In this document: positions 52,058 to 62,095 of the stretch, one piece after another
Layout of the letters: each line of letters begins with the position of its first letter
How positions within the stretch are numbered: the first letter of the stretch is position 1
DNA from: Edaphobacter aggregans DSM 19364
GTDB taxonomy: Bacteria; Acidobacteriota; Terriglobia; Terriglobales; Acidobacteriaceae
Direction: 5' to 3'
Assembly (NCBI RefSeq): GCF_000745965.1
Contig: NZ_JQKI01000020.1
Span: 48,066-112,065 of the forward strand
DNA: 64,000 nt
Notes under the pieces: generated by a model
What the model was told of the DNA's origin: nothing
The model's database searches: none
Seen by the model: the letters and a program-made list of their open reading frames with translations, nothing else
Program-made: the position numbers and the translations under genes

Positions 52058-52822
52058 TTATCCTCCCGGATTTGCGGACACGCCATACGGCGACCGCGTG
52101 AAGAAAGCATGGACGAACGGAATCTCCGATTCATCGCGAAGTTTGCGCGGGTCTCCCCGTGCGACAATCCCTTTCGCGGCCTTGTCCAGCACGATACAGT
52201 TGTCAGCCACGAGGAAAATGCTCGGCAGCTCGTGGGTCACAATAACGACCGTGATTCCCAGGTCGCGGCTAAGCGTGAGGATGAGCTGGTCGAGCTCGAC
52301 CGCCGAGATCGGGTCGAGTCCGGCGGACGGCTCGTCGAAAAACAGGAGATCGGCTTCGAGCATCAGTGCACGGGCAATGCCGGCCCGCTTTTTCATGCCA
52401 CCCGAGATTTCGCCGGGAAGATGCTCGGCGAACGCACCAAGGCCGACGAGGTCGAGCTTCGCGTGGACGAGCTCACGCACTGTCGCGCCGCGTATCGGAG
52501 TCCATGTGGTCAACGGCAGCGCGAGGTTCTCCGCGAGCGTCATAGAGCTGAACAGCGCGCCCGACTGAAAGAGCACGCCGAATGGCGGCGTGCCCGCGTA
52601 GCTACTCGGATCTCCAACGCCATCGATATCGATTCGCCCGGCCTGGGGCTGCTCAAGCCCGATCAAATGTCGCAGCAGCGAGCTCTTGCCGCACCCTGAT
52701 CCGCCGAGGATAGCGAAAATCGTTCCGCGCTCCACCTGGAAAGTGGTGTGCTCCATGAGCACGCGTGTCCCCCAACCGATGCGCAGATCGTCGACGATGA
52801 TGTGCGGTCTTGATAGCGGCAT
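52058..52822 (-). CDS. mlaF: Mla-type ABC transporter ATP-binding protein
   Basis: The 254-residue ATPase starts MPLSRPHIIVDDLRIGWGTR. It has Walker A GGSGCGKSS, Q-loop FGVLFQSGALFSSMTLAENLALPL, signature ISGGMKKRAGIARAL, Walker B ADLLFFDEPSAGLDP and the H-loop VIVTHEL. ALFSSMTLAEN and GGMKKR are typical of MlaF. The long open frame upstream is an antisense-free extension over the MlaE gene and is not coding. It follows the permease gene after 2 bp. Confidence 0.92.
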   Translation of the reverse strand: MPLSRPHIIVDDLRIGWGTRVLMEHTTFQVERGTIFAILGGSGCGKSSLLRHLIGLEQPQAGRIDIDGVGDPSSYAGTPPFGVLFQSGALFSSMTLAENLALPLTTWTPIRGATVRELVHAKLDLVGLGAFAEHLPGEISGGMKKRAGIARALMLEADLLFFDEPSAGLDPISAVELDQLILTLSRDLGITVVIVTHELPSIFLVADNCIVLDKAAKGIVARGDPRKLRDESEIPFVHAFFTRSPYGVSANPGG

Positions 52823-52824
52823 GT

Positions 52825-53949
52825 TCAGATTCCCATGAGTGCGAAGAATAGCGTAAAAAGCGCGCTGATCACAATCGTGCTGAAGATGGCCAGCACCACG
52901 GCGGTCGTCGTCCGGGCGCCGACAGCGGCGGCGCCACCGCGTGTGAGCAGCCCTTGGCCACATGCGATCAACCCGATCGCGAGCGCCAGAAACGGAGCCT
53001 TGATGAGACCCGTGAGCAGGTGGCTGACGGTGATCGCCTTCGCAGTCGCCTGAATATAGGCGTGGGGTGTCATGTCCGTCATAACCACGGTGGCCATTAG
53101 GCCTCCGACGAGGGCCAGCACATCGCCAACCCAGGTCAAGAGCGGCACCGTAACGGCGAGCGCGAGACAGCGGGGCAGGACCAACCATCTCACAGGGTCG
53201 AACCCCATCGAGCGCAAAGCGTCAATCTCCTCCGACACCTTCATCGTGGCGATCTCCGACGCGAGACCAGCGCCTGATCGCCCGGCCACGACGATTGCTG
53301 TTACCAGCGGTCCGAGCTCTCTGAAATGCGCGACCACTACAAGTTCGGGGACGTAGGTGATCGCACCGAAGCGCCCGAGTTGCGAGATGCCGAGCAAACC
53401 GATGATGACGCCGACCAGCAGGTTGGCGGCGCTCGTGACCGGCAGCGCGTCTGCGCCGATCTCTTGAATCAGCCTCGGCAACGAACGCCAATCGACCGAG
53501 CTCGGTGTGGCGGACGCTCTCGGAACTGCGACGGCACAGCGACCGATGAAATCAAGTGCGGCGGTTGTCTTGCCAGGCAGGTGCGCCACAAGTGCGCCGA
53601 TCCGCGTCAGCGGATTCATCGTTCGCGTCTGAGGCGCTGGGAGGACAGCCCGGCGTTCGCGATAAAGCGCGATCAAGCGTGCCGCTTCGGGGTTATGGCC
53701 TTCAACGACCGACGCGCGCAGCCCATCCGCGTCCAGCCGATCGAGAAGACGTGCCAACAAGGCTGCGCCCGTGCCGTCAATTCGATCGAGCTGCGCCAAG
53801 TCGACATCGACTGAGCAACATCCACTCAGACTGGCCTCAGTGTTCTTGAGTGCCCGCGTCACCGCTGTCGCATGGGCCAAGTCGAACGGACCGGTAGGTA
53901 CTAGAGTTACGTGGCCTCCTTCTCGGTCAGCCCGAAGGGCAACACTCAT
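52825..53949 (-). CDS. mlaE: STAS-MlaE permease fusion
   Basis: In this 374-residue protein residues about 1-105 are a STAS-like domain (VTLVPTGPFDLAHATAVTRAL, VDVDLAQLDRIDGTGAALLARLLDRL), as in MlaB, fused to an MlaE-type permease with five to six helices (LVGVIIGLLGISQLGRFGA, ELVVVAHFRELGPLVTAIVVAGRSGAGLASEIATMKVSEEIDALRSMGFDPVRWLVLPR, IALAVTVPLLTWVGDVLALVGG-like segment). It heads the mlaE-F-D-pqiC-like operon. Fusion of the STAS and permease parts is common outside enterobacteria. Codon use is unlike the rha block (more mixed third positions), hinting at transfer. Confidence 0.9.
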   Translation of the reverse strand: MSVALRADREGGHVTLVPTGPFDLAHATAVTRALKNTEASLSGCCSVDVDLAQLDRIDGTGAALLARLLDRLDADGLRASVVEGHNPEAARLIALYRERRAVLPAPQTRTMNPLTRIGALVAHLPGKTTAALDFIGRCAVAVPRASATPSSVDWRSLPRLIQEIGADALPVTSAANLLVGVIIGLLGISQLGRFGAITYVPELVVVAHFRELGPLVTAIVVAGRSGAGLASEIATMKVSEEIDALRSMGFDPVRWLVLPRCLALAVTVPLLTWVGDVLALVGGLMATVVMTDMTPHAYIQATAKAITVSHLLTGLIKAPFLALAIGLIACGQGLLTRGGAAAVGARTTTAVVLAIFSTIVISALFTLFFALMGI

Positions 53950-54514
53950 TGCGCAGATCTCCCGAGCTTAGTTGGGCAGGTCAAAGTTTCCAGAGCCCGA
54001 AACCGGAGAGCATTCAGTACTTCGAGTATATTTTGACGCGAAACGCTGGACTTTCGAGCAACAGCATGGTCAGGCAGCGCAGCAATACCCAACCATTTTG
54101 TCCTGCCTTACCTTCGTATCCTGGACGATGCGCAACTTAGCACCACCAGAAGATTGGGCAATGCCTGATACGGCTTTCAACACTGCTTGCAGAAGATTTA
54201 GATCGCTGTATCCAACCTAGCCACTATCGGTTAGGTATCATACTGCAAAATTGGCCAAACCAGCAAGAATCTCGCAATGTTCAAGACCCATGTTCCGCCA
54301 CCGCTCCAGACACAGCAGGAAGACAGATTGCTTAACTTGCCGGGACGGGGGAAGTCGATCTTCACTCCGTTTCGATAGCTCATCGGTTCATCATCTGATC
54401 GGTTGATCGGTGACTCTGGCCCGTTGTTGCAGAGTGTATATCGCCCACGCGCGACGAGTAGCCAGAGATAAAGACCAACGGGATCAAATCGGAGTTGTGT
54501 GAGTTGCTCGCGCC
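53950..54514. other. Non-coding or decayed gap where kdpB would be expected
   Basis: 565 bp without a credible frame on either strand. It is less GC-rich than its surroundings. I could not recognise residual KdpB or KdpC sequence in it. Confidence 0.45.
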
Positions 54515-56234
54515 CTAAACTCCGAATATCAAATGCTCAAGCACGGGGCCGAGGACTAGTACCGGAAGATAGCTCAGTGCAGCCACTACTATTAGACAAC
54601 CTGTCAGGAAAATCCCAAATGTAAGACCGTCTGTGCGAAGAGTTCCTGTTGAGGAGGGTGTACTTCTCTGCCGCGCAACCAAACCCGCGCAGGCCAGGGC
54701 GGGAATTGCCAATCCGAACCTCCCCGCCATCATGGCCAGCGCAGTGGTGATGTTATAGAAAACATTATTAGCGCTGAGACCTGAAAAACTTTGTCCATTA
54801 TTGGCAAAGCAAGACGAGTAAGCGAACAGAATCTCAGTAAGGCCGTGGGGTCCCGTGTTAGTGGTCAGGCCGGCGAGTCCGGCTTTGCTACTAATAGCAA
54901 GCGCGGTTAGCGAAAGGATAGTCACGGGGGCAGCCAGGGCATAGAGAATGATGAATTTGTTCTCCGCCGGACCTATCTTTTTGCCGAGATACTCTGGCGT
55001 ACGACCTACCATAAGCCCCGCCAAAAACACAGCTATAGCAGCAATCATCACCATGCTGTAGATCCCTGTGCCGAGACCTCCGAAGACAACTTCCCCGAGT
55101 AGAAGGTTGACCAGGAGGACCATCCCTCCAAAGGAGGTATAACTGTCGTGCATCGAGTTGTTCGATCCTGTAGCGGTGTTTGACGTCACGACAGCGGTTA
55201 ACGTAGAGCCGGCAATGCCGAAACGGACCTCTTTCCCTTCCATATTGCCTCCGGCTTGAGACGCACCATGATAAGAGTTGACGCTACCGAGATGTGGGTT
55301 TGCCGTGTTGTTCAAAGAGATGGACTGAGATCAATCCAATCGCGAATAGAACAACCATTAGGGAGTAAAGCAGCCAGCCCTGGCGGGGTTGGCGAATCAT
55401 TCTGCCGAATGTGTTGGTTAAGGCCGCCGGCAAGAGCACGATTGCCAACATTTCCATGAAGTTTGCGAGCGGTGTAGGGTTTTCGTATGGATGGGAGCCA
55501 TTAACGTTGAAGAAGCCGCCTCCGTTTGTCCCTAGATTCTTGATAAATTCAAGTGCGGCGACTGGGCCTTGCGGGATCACCTCCTTAGAACCCTCCAGAG
55601 TAGTCGCAACGGCGTAGTGGTGGAAGTTCATCGGAACTCCCTGCCATACGAGTAGAACGGCTCCGACCAGCGCGCCCGGCAAAAGGATCCAAAGCAATGC
55701 GCGAGTAGTATCAACCCAGAAATTGCCAAGTGTTTTTGAGAGTTGACGAGCAAAACCTCTGATGAAAGCAATACCTATCGCCAGTCCAGCTGCGCCAGCC
55801 AGGAAGTTCTGCGCGCAGAGGCCGACCATCTGGCTGAAGTAACTCATGGTGTTCTCGCCGCCGTAGGCTTGCCAGGTCGTGGTGGTCGAGAAGCTGATCG
55901 CTGTATTGAGAGCCAGGTCAGGAGATAGCGGCGTAGTGAGGTACTTAGGAAAGAACCATGGCAGGAATCCCTGCAATCTGAGAATGGCATATAACAAAAG
56001 CGTGCCAGCTAGACTAAAGAGCACAAAGCACACTGCATACTGGGTGGAGGTCATCTCCACATTTGAATCAATGGCGGTAACGCGGTATATAAGCCGCTCG
56101 ATTGGAACACATAATCGATCCAGTACGGTCGCCTGTCTGGAAAAGACTTTCTCCATGTACCCGCCTAATGGCTTCACCAGGACGGTTACAACTGCCACGA
56201 ACAGAATGTATTGCAAGATGCTATGAAAATCCAA
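54515..56234 (-). pseudogene. kdpA: Potassium-transporting ATPase subunit A with frameshift
   Basis: Two frames together give a complete KdpA of about 570 residues, its normal size. The first part starts at TTG 56234 (LDFHSILQYILFVAVVTVLVKPLGGYM, with AGAGGAG 4 nt upstream) and carries selectivity-filter-like loops (SFSTTTTWQAYGGENTMSYF, NLGTNGGGFFNVNGSHPYENPT). The second carries NPHLGSVNSYHGASQAGGNMEGKEVRFG, FAYSSCFANNGQSFSGLSANN and the last helices. Reading shifts at a TTT run (55299-55301); removing one base restores EQHGNPHL. KdpB and KdpC are absent downstream, so even a repaired KdpA would lack its pump. Confidence 0.85.
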
Positions 56235-56509
56235 GGGGCTCCTCAAGAGCAAGCCAGGGTTTAGGGCGGCCTTGCGGCGCTCTCCCAAGCCTAGGCTTAG
56301 CGCGCTCATCTTTGTTGCTATGAGATCTAACGCCAGTTTTTCGTTCGCTTAGATATTTAGTGTATTCACAGTAAGTCGCCGTCAGGAGGCCGCTGACGAG
56401 ACGTTCGCCGAGGAAGCCGAGTTGACGGCCGGCACCCTCCGAGCCGTGGCGTTCATGGACGATGCTGGCGCCCGTGAAACTCCGGGCCAGCAAAAGTGTC
56501 AACGTCATA

Positions 56510-57019
56510 TTTTTTTATTCAAACAACCGTCGCATAAAAAAGACGTAGCGATGTCATAAAGAATTCGGACACGTCTCAGAGGTTGCTCTTACCAAAGACG
56601 CAGCTTCATTGCCGCTCTCGATTGCGCGACGATGCAGTTGCCCAGTCAATCACAACGATAACTCCGTCCCTTTGCTTGTATACGCTCGCTCTCTTGAAGG
56701 AAAGCCATGCGCGCGGCTGCACTTTTTGCTCAGGCACGACGACAGTCTCAAAACTTCCGGCCATCACTACGCGCGGACACTTGACCTCCGTGGCACTGTC
56801 TCCGTTATCAACCGACCAAAACAAGGGGGCTTCTGTGTATGCGTTGAAATATATTCGGCACGCACCTGTCCATAACAAACTCATCGTCTACCTCGAATGA
56901 CGTGGGTTCTATCCATTCAGAACGTGATCTCTATCTTTGGAGCGGCTGCCTCAGGCTGGGGCGAAGTATCTTGATATTCCCCCCAGCCCTGACCAGCTGG
57001 CTTTGCCTCCAATTGAGCC
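56510..57019. other. Gap upstream of kdpA, no supported gene
   Basis: About 510 bp. Opposing frames of 92-105 codons (56583-56900) overlap each other, and neither has a recognised sequence or ribosome site. A minus-strand frame at 56221-56508 precedes kdpA but does not resemble KdpF. Confidence 0.4.
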
Positions 57020-60000
57020 CTAGAACTCAAGCCGCAGAGCGACCTGGCCCGTCCGGTTGCCCGCGTTTTCTGCCGTCTGCGCCTGGTTTAGCACCCCAAA
57101 CGAGGTCTGGTTGCTTATGTTCGTCGCAGGTGGCGCGTAGTTGGTACGGTTCAGCACATTGGTGAACGTCGATTCGAAGCGCAGGCGCCAGCTCTCCCTG
57201 ACAGCAACGACCTTCGCCAAACCCGCACTGACTGCGATGGTGCCAGGCGCCTCGAGACTTCCAACTCCTGCGTTGCCAACCCGCCCTGCATTAGCCGGCG
57301 TGGGTTCAAACGCATTGAGGTTGAAGTAATTGATCGACGAACGGTGAGCAGGAATCGGATTGCCGACCCGATCCGGGCGAACAATCGATCCAGCTGCAGA
57401 AGGGTTCGTATTGGTCTGGTCAGCGTTGACACTGTCGGTCGGGGTCAGGTACGGCCCTGTCTCCAACAGCGTGATCGTGTTCACATTCCAACCGCCGAGG
57501 ATACCGCCCACGACAGGTGAAGAGTTCAACCACTGCCGGCCCTTGCCGAATGGCAGCTCATACGTTCCTGTCACCAGGAAGCGCTGACGCCGCGTTCCAA
57601 CGACATTGCCGCGGTTTGCGTTGATGTCGAAGCGATTCAGATCCGAGAGTCCATAGCGGGTTTCACCTTGAAACGCTGTGGGGGCATCGCCCTGAGCGTC
57701 GCTGATGTTATGCGCCCAGGTGTAGTTTGCCTTATAGGACAGGCCCCGGGCCATTCTGTGCGTTGCCTCGAGTTCCATTGCCTGGTAGTTCTGTTTGCCC
57801 AGGTTATAGGTCGAATAGATGACGCCCCAGTTCTGGAACGGCACGGGATTGGGAGTGCTTGAAGTAGTGGGTTTCGATTGGTTCAGGTTTACGCTCACGT
57901 TCAGACGGTAGGAGTTCATCCCCACGTAACTGATCCGGACAGAGGTGTTGGAAGTAAGCTCCCGTTCTACAGTGAGGTTCCACTGTGCCGATTGAGCATC
58001 GCGGTAGTGCGGATCGACACCTTGTTCGAATATGCCACCGCCAAACTGCAGGCCTGCGCCCTGCGGTGTCACATGTGGGAACGTGAAGAGTGGTGTGCCT
58101 GCGTTGTTGTTCTGCCAGAGGTTGACGGCAGCCTGCGGAGTGCTCTCCATATTGTTCTGAAGTTGTCCGAGCGCGGTCACAGTAAAGATGCCAAAACCGG
58201 CACGGACGACCGTCTTGTTGTCCTTGAACGGACGGTAAGCAACGCTGACCCGCGGATCGAAGTTACGAAGATATCGCTGCCGAAGGCCCCCCGGCAGTCC
58301 TGCCTGGCTGTTTGTCACCACTGGGGTACAAGTGCCAGCGTTGTAGTTCGGATTGACATTGCCAAGTCCACAGGCATTGAACGACGCAAGGAAGGCTGGG
58401 GCTGTCTTGAGGCCGAAGTTATCGATGATAATTGCTCCCTGTCCATTTGCACCCGGCCCACTGTAGTTGGGATCGAAGTTGGCCGCAATCCCGTTCTTAT
58501 CAACAAAGGGAGAGAGCAGTTCCCAGCGCAGACCGAAGTTGAGCGTAAGACGGTCATTGACTTGCCATTGATCCTGGCCATAGATCCCGGTCTGAACGCC
58601 GCTAGCATCGTCTTTCGGACCCGTCACGGCAAAGTAGGCGGTGTTCGGAGCGCCGATCAGGAGGTCGCCGAAGGCGTTTCCGGTGAAGGCGCCTTTGTTG
58701 AAGGTGAATAGGCCGTAATCGTCGGAAGGCGTCTCGATCTCAGGCACGACGAAGCGTACCCAGCGAACATCCACTCCAGTGCGAATGGTGTGTCTGCCCC
58801 GGCTGTACGTGACGTTATCCGCAATCTGCTTGGTAAAAGACTGCGTGGGGCCGACGTGATCCCTGCCGATGGATTGGAAGCCTGTTCCGTCGGAGAAGAC
58901 AATCGAAGGGAACCCTTGATCGGTCGGATGGTTTGAAACATTAACACCTTGATCGCCGCCTACCTGAAGGTTCAGCCCCTCGAGGGCCTCAGCACCTACG
59001 ATCGGGAAGTTTGGGGCGAGCGTCGTATCCGTGTAGCCAAAGCGAAACTCATTCAGCAGCCGGCTGCTGATCACATAGTTGTGGGAGATCAGGAAGCTGC
59101 GGTCATGCTCGGTGTCCACGTCATTGGGCAGCAACGGGTTGACCACATTCACCAACAGGTTCTTCCGGTTGAAGCGCGCATACACCTGCTGCTTCGAGTT
59201 AATGACCTGATCGATGCGGGCATCGAAGCCGTCAGTGTTCGACGGAGTCGAAACGAGAGTCTGGTAATTGGGTTGGCCAACCGGCACATTGGGCAGATTG
59301 GGCAGCGGGTAATATTTACTCAGCAAAGCGGTAGCGAAGGGGTTGATTCTCGACTGCGGAATCACCGGACCTCCCATATCTCTCAGATCTCCCATCCTGT
59401 CCTGGACGCTCGGCACCGCATACTGCTGCGCCTGCGAGATCCGTCTCCGGTTACCCTCATAGTCGAAGAAGAAGAACGTCTTGTCGTGTCCGTTGTAAAG
59501 GTGCGGAATCAACAGCGGGCCACCAAGGCTGCCCCCGAAGGTATTGAAACGTTTCGGCGCTTTCTGTGCGAAGTTGTACACGTGAGCATCGAGGGCGTCG
59601 TTTTGAAGATACTCGAAGAGACTCCCATGAAACGTGTTCGTTCCGCCCTTGGTTGTGAACGTCACGTCTCCGACCTGGGAGAACTCGGCATTGTTGTTAA
59701 AGGCTGCGACCTTGAGCTCTGCGATTCCTTCGGACGATGGGTAAGGGTTCGCTCCGGCAACAGCACTGTAGACGTTCGCCGTCGAAATGCCATCAACCGA
59801 GAACCCGACCATGTTCGACGTTGCGCCGCCCACTGCGACATTTCCCTGGCTGTCCTGTTGCACATTGGCAGACGTTGCCAGGGCTGCCAGAGGACTGGTG
59901 CTCGAGGCGCGAAAATTGAGCGGCAATTGACCGATCTCCGCGGTGCCTTTGGAATCGCCGAGCACTGCATTTTCGGTGTTGATCTGATTTGCAGAGGAGG

Positions 60001-60466
60001 TCACGTCAACTGTCGTCGCCTGTGCGGCAACCTTCATCGCGAGGGTGAACCGGAGATCCTGCCTCGCCGCCAATGTGATTTCGGAGATTACCGTCTCGGC
60101 GAATCCGTCGTGCTGCGCTCGGATGCTGTATCTGCCGGCGAGGACATTTTCAAACGTATAGCTGCCCGTAGCACCCGTCTTCACAACTCGATCGGTATTT
60201 TGATCAATGCTGTGCAGCGTAATCTGCGTATCCGGTATTGCGGCGCCAGAATCATCCTGAGCGGTCCCTCGAATGCTCCCAAACGTGGACTGCGCTTCCA
60301 AACGGGCAGTGCTCATGAAGAGCAGCCCAAACAGTAGCACAAGGCCACCGAGCATAAGCCACTTCTGAACTCGGTTGAGCAACAGCACTGGCTCCAAATG
60401 CAAACACCTCTGGTAATGCGAGGTCAAGGGTGAGGTTCGACGAATGGTTCCTCTCAAAGGGGACAT
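57020..60466 (-). CDS. Oar-like TonB-dependent receptor
   Basis: The protein has 1148 residues from MSPLRGTIRRTS (GGAG 7 nt upstream; a 12-residue longer start is weaker). A late signal segment (WLMLGGLVLLFGLLFMSTARLEA) ends near AQ. Then come a carboxypeptidase-regulatory-like beta domain (GSIRGTAQDDSGAAIPDTQITLHS, TGSYTFENVLAGRYSIRAQHDGF), a plug (GFSVDGISTANVYS, PSSEGIAELKVAAFNNNAEFSQVGDVTFTTKGGTNTFHGSLFEYLQND) and a long outer-membrane barrel ending in VALRLEF. It should import a large substrate using TonB energy. It separates kdpA from the kdpDE-like pair. Confidence 0.92.
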   Translation of the reverse strand: MSPLRGTIRRTSPLTSHYQRCLHLEPVLLLNRVQKWLMLGGLVLLFGLLFMSTARLEAQSTFGSIRGTAQDDSGAAIPDTQITLHSIDQNTDRVVKTGATGSYTFENVLAGRYSIRAQHDGFAETVISEITLAARQDLRFTLAMKVAAQATTVDVTSSANQINTENAVLGDSKGTAEIGQLPLNFRASSTSPLAALATSANVQQDSQGNVAVGGATSNMVGFSVDGISTANVYSAVAGANPYPSSEGIAELKVAAFNNNAEFSQVGDVTFTTKGGTNTFHGSLFEYLQNDALDAHVYNFAQKAPKRFNTFGGSLGGPLLIPHLYNGHDKTFFFFDYEGNRRRISQAQQYAVPSVQDRMGDLRDMGGPVIPQSRINPFATALLSKYYPLPNLPNVPVGQPNYQTLVSTPSNTDGFDARIDQVINSKQQVYARFNRKNLLVNVVNPLLPNDVDTEHDRSFLISHNYVISSRLLNEFRFGYTDTTLAPNFPIVGAEALEGLNLQVGGDQGVNVSNHPTDQGFPSIVFSDGTGFQSIGRDHVGPTQSFTKQIADNVTYSRGRHTIRTGVDVRWVRFVVPEIETPSDDYGLFTFNKGAFTGNAFGDLLIGAPNTAYFAVTGPKDDASGVQTGIYGQDQWQVNDRLTLNFGLRWELLSPFVDKNGIAANFDPNYSGPGANGQGAIIIDNFGLKTAPAFLASFNACGLGNVNPNYNAGTCTPVVTNSQAGLPGGLRQRYLRNFDPRVSVAYRPFKDNKTVVRAGFGIFTVTALGQLQNNMESTPQAAVNLWQNNNAGTPLFTFPHVTPQGAGLQFGGGIFEQGVDPHYRDAQSAQWNLTVERELTSNTSVRISYVGMNSYRLNVSVNLNQSKPTTSSTPNPVPFQNWGVIYSTYNLGKQNYQAMELEATHRMARGLSYKANYTWAHNISDAQGDAPTAFQGETRYGLSDLNRFDINANRGNVVGTRRQRFLVTGTYELPFGKGRQWLNSSPVVGGILGGWNVNTITLLETGPYLTPTDSVNADQTNTNPSAAGSIVRPDRVGNPIPAHRSSINYFNLNAFEPTPANAGRVGNAGVGSLEAPGTIAVSAGLAKVVAVRESWRLRFESTFTNVLNRTNYAPPATNISNQTSFGVLNQAQTAENAGNRTGQVALRLEF

Positions 60467-60639
60467 GTGTATTCTCCAATCTGCCAGCACAACTGGTGGC
60501 ATATCTCATGAAAGAGCGCCTTCCGTAACTACGGCATAACTAAGAGCAGGACCTTTATGGTTTGCTTACAACTTTCTTGATTTCTGGCCGAATGCCGAGA
60601 AGAAACCTCAAGAAATTGCCGGTATCCTGATCTCTAGAG

Positions 60640-62094
60640 ATGAAGTACACGCAAGTAGCCAAGCGACTGCTGCGAACCGCCGCAATCGTCCCCGTTGTCC
60701 CATTGCTAACCGGTGTCGTCTACCTTGGTCGTGGCAAAGCAATGACCGCAGGCCTCATCGATCTGGTTCTCGTGATGCTGATTGCGTTCCGCTGGGGATT
60801 TATTGAAGCGGCGGTCGCCTCAGTATTGGCGGTGGCTTGCCTGGACTACTTCTACATGGCGCCGATCTTCTCTCTATATGAGCGAGACCCTCAGGACTGG
60901 ATCTCATCAGGAATATTTTTGGTTATCGCTTTGACCGCTGGCCATTTTGCAGATCACATAAAGCAAAAGGCGACACAAACCGAGAGCGAACGGACAAGAA
61001 TGGAAAGGCTTTATCTGACGAGCCGGGACCTCATCACGATGGACCGGCGCAAAGAAGTTGGCGCACAACTTACAAACCTGATTGCTGACACTTTTAAGGT
61101 CGATGCTGTGGCTCTATGGGACGCACGCGAAGCGCGAATGGACAAGGCGGGGAAAGACATCATCCCAGAGGATGAGGTTCGTGCTACCTATTTTCATGAA
61201 CTTATTGAGAACGACTTTATTTCTTGCAAATTCAAGCGTGTATTGAGACTTGGGACCAGACCTGTCGGCGCGCTTTACATCGCAGGCTCTTCTCACGAAA
61301 GCAACCTCGATCCGCGATCAGTGGACGCGATTGCTTCGCTCTCGGCGATTGCCCTGGAAAGAGCACATTCCTTTATAGCTGAGAGTAACGCCGAAGCTGC
61401 AAAGCGGAGTGAGCAGCTCCGCTCGACTATTCTCGACGGACTGGCCCACGCGTTCAAAACGCCATTGACAACGATCCAGAGCGCAAGTTCGGGATTGCTG
61501 GAAATCAACCGGCTCGAATGTCCTGAAAGAGAGCTTGTGTCTCTCATCGATGAACAGGCAACGCGTCTGGCCACACTGACCAACCGAGTGCTGCAGACTG
61601 CAAAATTGGATGAAGGACAATTAGACGTAGATCACGAAAGGATCCGCCTGGATCAATTGTTCCGCTTCTGTAGAGAAGAGGCTGTTCCTGCTTTGACGGA
61701 CCATCATTTACGGATCATCGACGAGACGTCGGGGAGCGATGTATGGGCGGATGCCCATTTGCTCCAAATGGCTCTCTTACAGATGCTTGATAACGCTTCC
61801 AAATATGCAAGTCCCAGATCGCCAATTACGCTTCGTGTCACGCTAACCGATACTGAGGTCGTGTTCAGCATACAGAACGAAGGCTCGTTTATTGCCCCTG
61901 AAGAGCGGTTGCGGATCTTTCAGCGTTTTTATCGATCGCCAGGGTCTCAACATAAAGCATCCGGAACTGGCATTGGTCTGTCTGTAACCAAACGAATTGC
62001 TGAGGCCCACCGCGGTAGAGTGTGGGTTGAGAGTGATTCAGAGACAAGCACAACATTCTTTTTCACGCTGCCGCTCATATGCAAGGAGGCCTGA
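60640..62094 (+). CDS. kdpD: Short KdpD-like sensor histidine kinase
   Basis: The 484-residue protein matches the C-terminal half of KdpD: a DUF4118 membrane unit (VPLLTGVVYLGRG, LIDLVLVMLIAFRWGFIEAAVASVLAVACLDYFYMAPIFSLY), a GAF domain (about 130-245), HisKA with H270 in LDGLAHAFKTPLTT, and HATPase motifs MLDNASKYA, FQRFYRSP and GTGIGLSVTKRIAEAHRG. The N-terminal KdpD nucleotide-binding and USP domains (about 400 residues) are absent, so signal input must differ from classical KdpD. The start is the ATG after an AGAGATGAAG purine stretch. It overlaps functionally with the KdpE gene 1 bp downstream. Confidence 0.88.
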   Translation: MKYTQVAKRLLRTAAIVPVVPLLTGVVYLGRGKAMTAGLIDLVLVMLIAFRWGFIEAAVASVLAVACLDYFYMAPIFSLYERDPQDWISSGIFLVIALTAGHFADHIKQKATQTESERTRMERLYLTSRDLITMDRRKEVGAQLTNLIADTFKVDAVALWDAREARMDKAGKDIIPEDEVRATYFHELIENDFISCKFKRVLRLGTRPVGALYIAGSSHESNLDPRSVDAIASLSAIALERAHSFIAESNAEAAKRSEQLRSTILDGLAHAFKTPLTTIQSASSGLLEINRLECPERELVSLIDEQATRLATLTNRVLQTAKLDEGQLDVDHERIRLDQLFRFCREEAVPALTDHHLRIIDETSGSDVWADAHLLQMALLQMLDNASKYASPRSPITLRVTLTDTEVVFSIQNEGSFIAPEERLRIFQRFYRSPGSQHKASGTGIGLSVTKRIAEAHRGRVWVESDSETSTTFFFTLPLICKEA

Positions 62095-62095
62095 T

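Noticed and set aside
56221..56508. Possible kdpF upstream of kdpA
   Set aside because: The frame has a hydrophobic start but overlaps kdpA's leader and lacks the short KdpF helix pattern.
56583..56900. Overlapping frames of 88-105 codons on both strands
   Set aside because: They contradict each other, and neither shows a start signal or known sequence.
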